Source: Roseovarius sp. A-2 (GTDB lineage: Bacteria > Pseudomonadota > Alphaproteobacteria > Rhodobacterales > Rhodobacteraceae). Taken from it: a DNA stretch of 64,000 bases. Both the position numbers and the translations under genes were made by a program. The stretch covers positions 124,001-188,000 of the forward strand of contig NZ_BDIY01000002.1 in NCBI RefSeq assembly GCF_002072155.1, read 5' to 3'. The notes under the pieces were generated by a model, which saw only the letters and a program-made list of their open reading frames with translations, had not been told where the DNA came from and searched no databases. Of the stretch, positions 61,355 through 64,000 are shown piece after piece (position 1 is the first letter of the stretch; every line of letters starts with the position of its first letter).

Positions 61355-61552
61355 ATGCGACGCGGAAACCTGAAAGCGGCCCCGAATTACACCAATGCCG
61401 CCCTCGTGATGGGGGCGGTCAATCTGCTATGGGTCTTCATGGTGATCTGGGCGACGCTCGGGTTTTTGGCGGTGCTGGTGACCGGCTTTGTCCTCGACAA
61501 GCTGATACAGTGGTGTGCGCGCCGACGCGCAGGGGATACCGCGGGCGGCTGA
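61355..61552 (+). CDS. Small membrane protein next to leuB
   Basis: 65 residues. One or two hydrophobic spans (NAALVMGAVNLLWVFMVIWA, LGFLAVLVTGFVLDKLI) between basic ends. No family recognised. ATG 61355 is used; an upstream TTG at 61337 adds six residues. Convergent with leuB. Function unknown. Confidence 0.65.
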   Translation: MRRGNLKAAPNYTNAALVMGAVNLLWVFMVIWATLGFLAVLVTGFVLDKLIQWCARRRAGDTAGG

Positions 61553-61583
61553 CAGCGCGCCGCCCGTGGCCGGGATATCCCGG
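61543..61583. terminator. Hairpins between convergent genes
   Basis: GGGCGGC (61543-61549) pairs with GCCGCCC (61559-61565), and CCGGGATATCCCGG (61570-61583) is a perfect palindrome directly before the leuB stop. No T-run, so termination is inferred from position. Confidence 0.4.
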
Positions 61584-61585
61584 TC

Positions 61586-62692
61586 TCAGAGGCTCGCGTC
61601 GAGCGCCGCGAGGATGGCATCGCCCATTTCGCTGGTCGAGACCGGCGTGACACCTTCCTCGCCCAGCAGATCGGCGGTGCGCAGACCGTCGGCGAGCACC
61701 TGTTCCACCGCCTTTTCCACGCGGGCCGCATCCTCGCCCATATCGAACGAATAACGCAGCGCCATGGCAAAGCTGAGGATGCAGGCGATCGGGTTGGCCT
61801 TGCCCTGGCCCGCGATATCGGGCGCGCTGCCGTGCACCGGCTCATATAGTGCCTTGGGCCGGCCATTGGCCATCGGCGCCCCGAGGCTGGCCGAGGGCAG
61901 CATGCCCAAGCTGCCGGTCAGCATCGCTGCGGCGTCCGACAGCATGTCGCCAAAGAGGTTGTCTGTCACAATCACGTCGAACTGCTTGGGCCAGCGGCAG
62001 AGCTGCATCGCCCCCGCATCGGCATACATGTGGCTGAGCTCGACATCGGAATACTCCGCCTGATGCACCTCGGTCACCACCTCGCGCCAGAGCACGCCCG
62101 ATTCCATCACATTGGCCTTTTCCATCGAGCAGACGCGGTTCGACCGCTTGCGTGCTAGCTCGAAGGCCGAGCGGGCGACGCGGGCAATCTCGCTCTCGGT
62201 ATAGCGCTGCGTGTTGATGCCGACACGCTCGTTGCCCTCGCGGATGATGCCGCGCGGCTCGCCGAAATAGATGCCCGAGGTCAGCTCGCGCACGATCATG
62301 ATATCGAGCCCGGCGACCACGTCGCGCTTGAGCGAGGAAAAATCCGCCAGCGCGTCAAAGCATTGCGCGGGCCGCAGGTTGGCGAAGAGATCCATCTCCT
62401 TGCGCAGGCGCAACAACCCGCGCTCGGGCTTCACGCTGAAGTCGAGATTGTCGTATTTGGGCCCGCCCACGGCCCCGAGCAGCACGGCATCGACCTCCTG
62501 CGCGCGGGCCATCGTGTCATCGTGCAGCGGCGCGCCATGCGCGTCATAGGCGGCCCCCCCGACCAGATCCTCGCTCACGTCAAAGGCGACGCCGCGTTTG
62601 TCGCCGAACCAGCCGATGATTTTGGTCACCTCGGCCATGACTTCGGGGCCGATCCCGTCACCGGGAAGGATGAGAAGCGAGGGGTTGCTCAT
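61586..62692 (-). CDS. leuB: 3-isopropylmalate dehydrogenase
   Basis: 368 residues. [49 protein letters not shown] and the NAD site [20 protein letters not shown] are all present. It oxidises and decarboxylates 3-isopropylmalate in leucine synthesis. Start 62692 matches the family N-terminus; upstream in-frame codons are not family-like. Separated by about 45 kb from leuCD. Confidence 0.97.
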   Translation of the reverse strand: MSNPSLLILPGDGIGPEVMAEVTKIIGWFGDKRGVAFDVSEDLVGGAAYDAHGAPLHDDTMARAQEVDAVLLGAVGGPKYDNLDFSVKPERGLLRLRKEMDLFANLRPAQCFDALADFSSLKRDVVAGLDIMIVRELTSGIYFGEPRGIIREGNERVGINTQRYTESEIARVARSAFELARKRSNRVCSMEKANVMESGVLWREVVTEVHQAEYSDVELSHMYADAGAMQLCRWPKQFDVIVTDNLFGDMLSDAAAMLTGSLGMLPSASLGAPMANGRPKALYEPVHGSAPDIAGQGKANPIACILSFAMALRYSFDMGEDAARVEKAVEQVLADGLRTADLLGEEGVTPVSTSEMGDAILAALDASL

Positions 62693-62834
62693 GGGGCTTG
62701 TGTCCTTGGTTGTGGCATCATGTCGTTCCCGATGGCGTATAGCCAAGCCATGCCGGGGTCAAGAAAGCCGGACCGCCAAATCGTCCGGTTCATTGCTCTT
62801 GAGCCGCGCGCCGGTCTGGCGCAGTCTGATGGTC

Positions 62835-63239
62835 ATGCAAACCACGTTCACCATCACCACGCAGGGGCAGGGGCTTTACGAGATCACCGACCGGGTGGCG
62901 GATTGGGTCGCGGGCGACGGCCTCCTGACGCTGTTCATCCGCCACACATCGGCCAGCCTGCTCATTCAGGAAAACGCCGATCCCGAGGTGCAGACCGACC
63001 TGCACGCGTTTTTCACCCGCCTCGTGCCGCCGACCACCGATCCGTCGATGGCCTATCTGACCCATACCTATGAAGGCCCCGACGACATGCCCGGCCATAT
63101 CAAGGCGGCACTCCTGCCGGTAAGTCTCAGCATCCCGGTCGAGGATGGCGGCCTAAGGCTCGGCACTTGGCAGGGCATATACCTCTTCGAGCACCGATCT
63201 GCTCCGCATGTCCGCGAGGTGGCGGCGCATCTCGGCTAG
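62835..63239 (+). CDS. YjbQ/UPF0047-family protein
   Basis: 134 residues. TTQGQGLYEITDRVADWV, TLFIRHTSASLLIQENADPEV and LRLGTWQGIYLFEHR are the UPF0047 signature, including the conserved His and Asn cluster. Some members show a weak thiamine-phosphate synthase activity, and the physiological role is not settled. The frame also has ATG at 62829, two codons earlier; no clear ribosome site decides. Confidence 0.88.
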   Translation: MQTTFTITTQGQGLYEITDRVADWVAGDGLLTLFIRHTSASLLIQENADPEVQTDLHAFFTRLVPPTTDPSMAYLTHTYEGPDDMPGHIKAALLPVSLSIPVEDGGLRLGTWQGIYLFEHRSAPHVREVAAHLG

Positions 63240-63257
63240 GCTTGCCCGTGTCCCAGC

Positions 63258-63935
63258 TCATTGTGTCGGCATCAGGAAAATTTCCTGCACCGAGGCGCGC
63301 TCGGGCGCGCTCAGCGCGTGCATCACCGCATGTGCCACATCCTCGGGCTTCAACTTGTCGGGCTTGGGGCTGTCAAAGAACGGCGTGTCGACCATGCCCG
63401 GCGCGACTACCGTGCAGCGCCCGCCCCACTCGCGCATCTCCTCGGCCATGTTCCCGGCAAGGCCGTGCACGAACCATTTCGAGGCGCCGTAGATCGAGCC
63501 CTTGATATGCCGCTTGCCCGCCGCCGAGCCGGTCAGGATCAGATGTCCCTTGCTCTCCCGCAGCGCGCGGTAGCTGGCCTTCATGGTCCACAAGAGTCCC
63601 ATCACGTTGATTTCCATCATGCTGCGCCATTCCTCGGGGTCGCCCTCGGCCACGCCGGGGGTGTCGAGCCCGCGCCCGGCATTGGCAAAAACGGCATTGA
63701 TCTGTCCGAACCGCCCTTGCGCCTCGCGCACCGCGTGCTCCAGATCGGCCATCTGTGTCACGTCACCGGGCAGGGCGAGGGCGCGCGCCTCTCCCAGTTC
63801 CGCGACCAGCGCCTCCAGCTCGTCGCGGCGGCGCGCGAACAGCGCCACGTTCCAGCCTGCATCGGCGGCGGCGCGTGCGGTCTCGGCCCCGATCCCGCTC
63901 GACGCCCCGGTGATAAACAGCGTCTTGGCCGTCAT
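63258..63935 (-). CDS. Short-chain dehydrogenase/reductase
   Basis: 225 residues. Cofactor motif TGASSGIGAETARAA, NAGRG at about 89, catalytic LTGSAAG serine and the YGASK Tyr-Lys pair. LFARRRDELEAL after the second strand suggests NADP(H). Substrate unknown. Convergent with the YjbQ gene; the last 65 bases of the window upstream of it hold only its promoter region. Confidence 0.88.
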   Translation of the reverse strand: MTAKTLFITGASSGIGAETARAAADAGWNVALFARRRDELEALVAELGEARALALPGDVTQMADLEHAVREAQGRFGQINAVFANAGRGLDTPGVAEGDPEEWRSMMEINVMGLLWTMKASYRALRESKGHLILTGSAAGKRHIKGSIYGASKWFVHGLAGNMAEEMREWGGRCTVVAPGMVDTPFFDSPKPDKLKPEDVAHAVMHALSAPERASVQEIFLMPTQ

Positions 63936-64000
63936 GTGATCTCCTTTCCATTCGGGTTCCCCCTCATCTAGGGCCTCTACCGGCCTGTTTCAAAGCCACT

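Overview
The window is high-GC chromosomal DNA from an alphaproteobacterium of the order Rhodobacterales, most likely the Roseobacter group. The pointers are gene order and paired families typical of that order: murA–DUF2948–hisD, mreB-mreC-mreD-mrdA-rodA, a petP/petR-type regulator pair, mce followed by DUF1467, and an OpgH of about 600 residues. All function calls come from reading translated motifs by eye; no database was searched.

Layout. 1-609 is the 3' end of a UbiH-type ubiquinone monooxygenase. 621-5526 is a tightly overlapping minus-strand operon of six genes: a 6-pyruvoyl-tetrahydropterin-synthase-fold protein, a methyltransferase, a RibD/DHFR-fold reductase, an MDR dehydrogenase, an inositol-monophosphatase-family enzyme and a GT4 glycosyltransferase. 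It looks like an uncharacterised small-molecule, possibly pterin-glycoside, pathway and is my leading candidate for something new. 5712-8088 holds opgH and a YceI protein. 8198-12562 holds a DMT exporter, ilvC, two overlapping Lrp/AsnC regulators and a class V aminotransferase. 12575-18957 holds a secreted endonuclease-fold protein, a membrane protein, leuCD, a small secreted protein, petR and petP. 19122-25470 holds ilvE, a long empty leader and a short exopolysaccharide cluster (sugar transferase, polymerase-like membrane protein, GT4), then a response regulator. 25618-33282 is housekeeping: methylmalonyl-CoA epimerase, EI24-type membrane protein, nitroreductase, MFS carrier, TrhO, nicotinamidase, a UDG-fold protein, an SseB-type protein and GhrA. 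33286-42347 is the cell-shape operon followed by hisD, DUF2948, murA and a 55-residue gene.

42432-45980 is different: a tRNA-Thr gene followed by visibly AT-richer DNA. It carries a truncated serine recombinase ending across the tRNA, an interrupted frame, an intact Fic protein, an array of six GTCGA repeats and a truncated relaxase. I read it as a decayed mobile element that kept one working gene. 45981-47676 returns to core genes. 47732-56308 is a phosphorus-scavenging module: HAD phosphatase, DeoR regulator, UgpB/A/E/C-like ABC importer, calcineurin-type phosphodiesterase and Na+/phosphate cotransporter. A tRNA-Pro, a decayed second Na+/phosphate cotransporter, nadD, dacB, a crotonase, a HisC-type aminotransferase, leuB, a YjbQ protein and an SDR fill the remainder.

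How the genes work together. Branched-chain amino-acid synthesis is spread over four loci (ilvC, leuCD, ilvE, leuB). Peptidoglycan and cell shape are covered by mre/mrd, murA and dacB. The importer, phosphodiesterase and phosphate carrier appear to form one route that takes up organic phosphodiesters, cleaves them and handles the released phosphate. Several starts look non-canonical (CTG at 13639, probably ATT at 9127). A short motif recurs just after stop codons.
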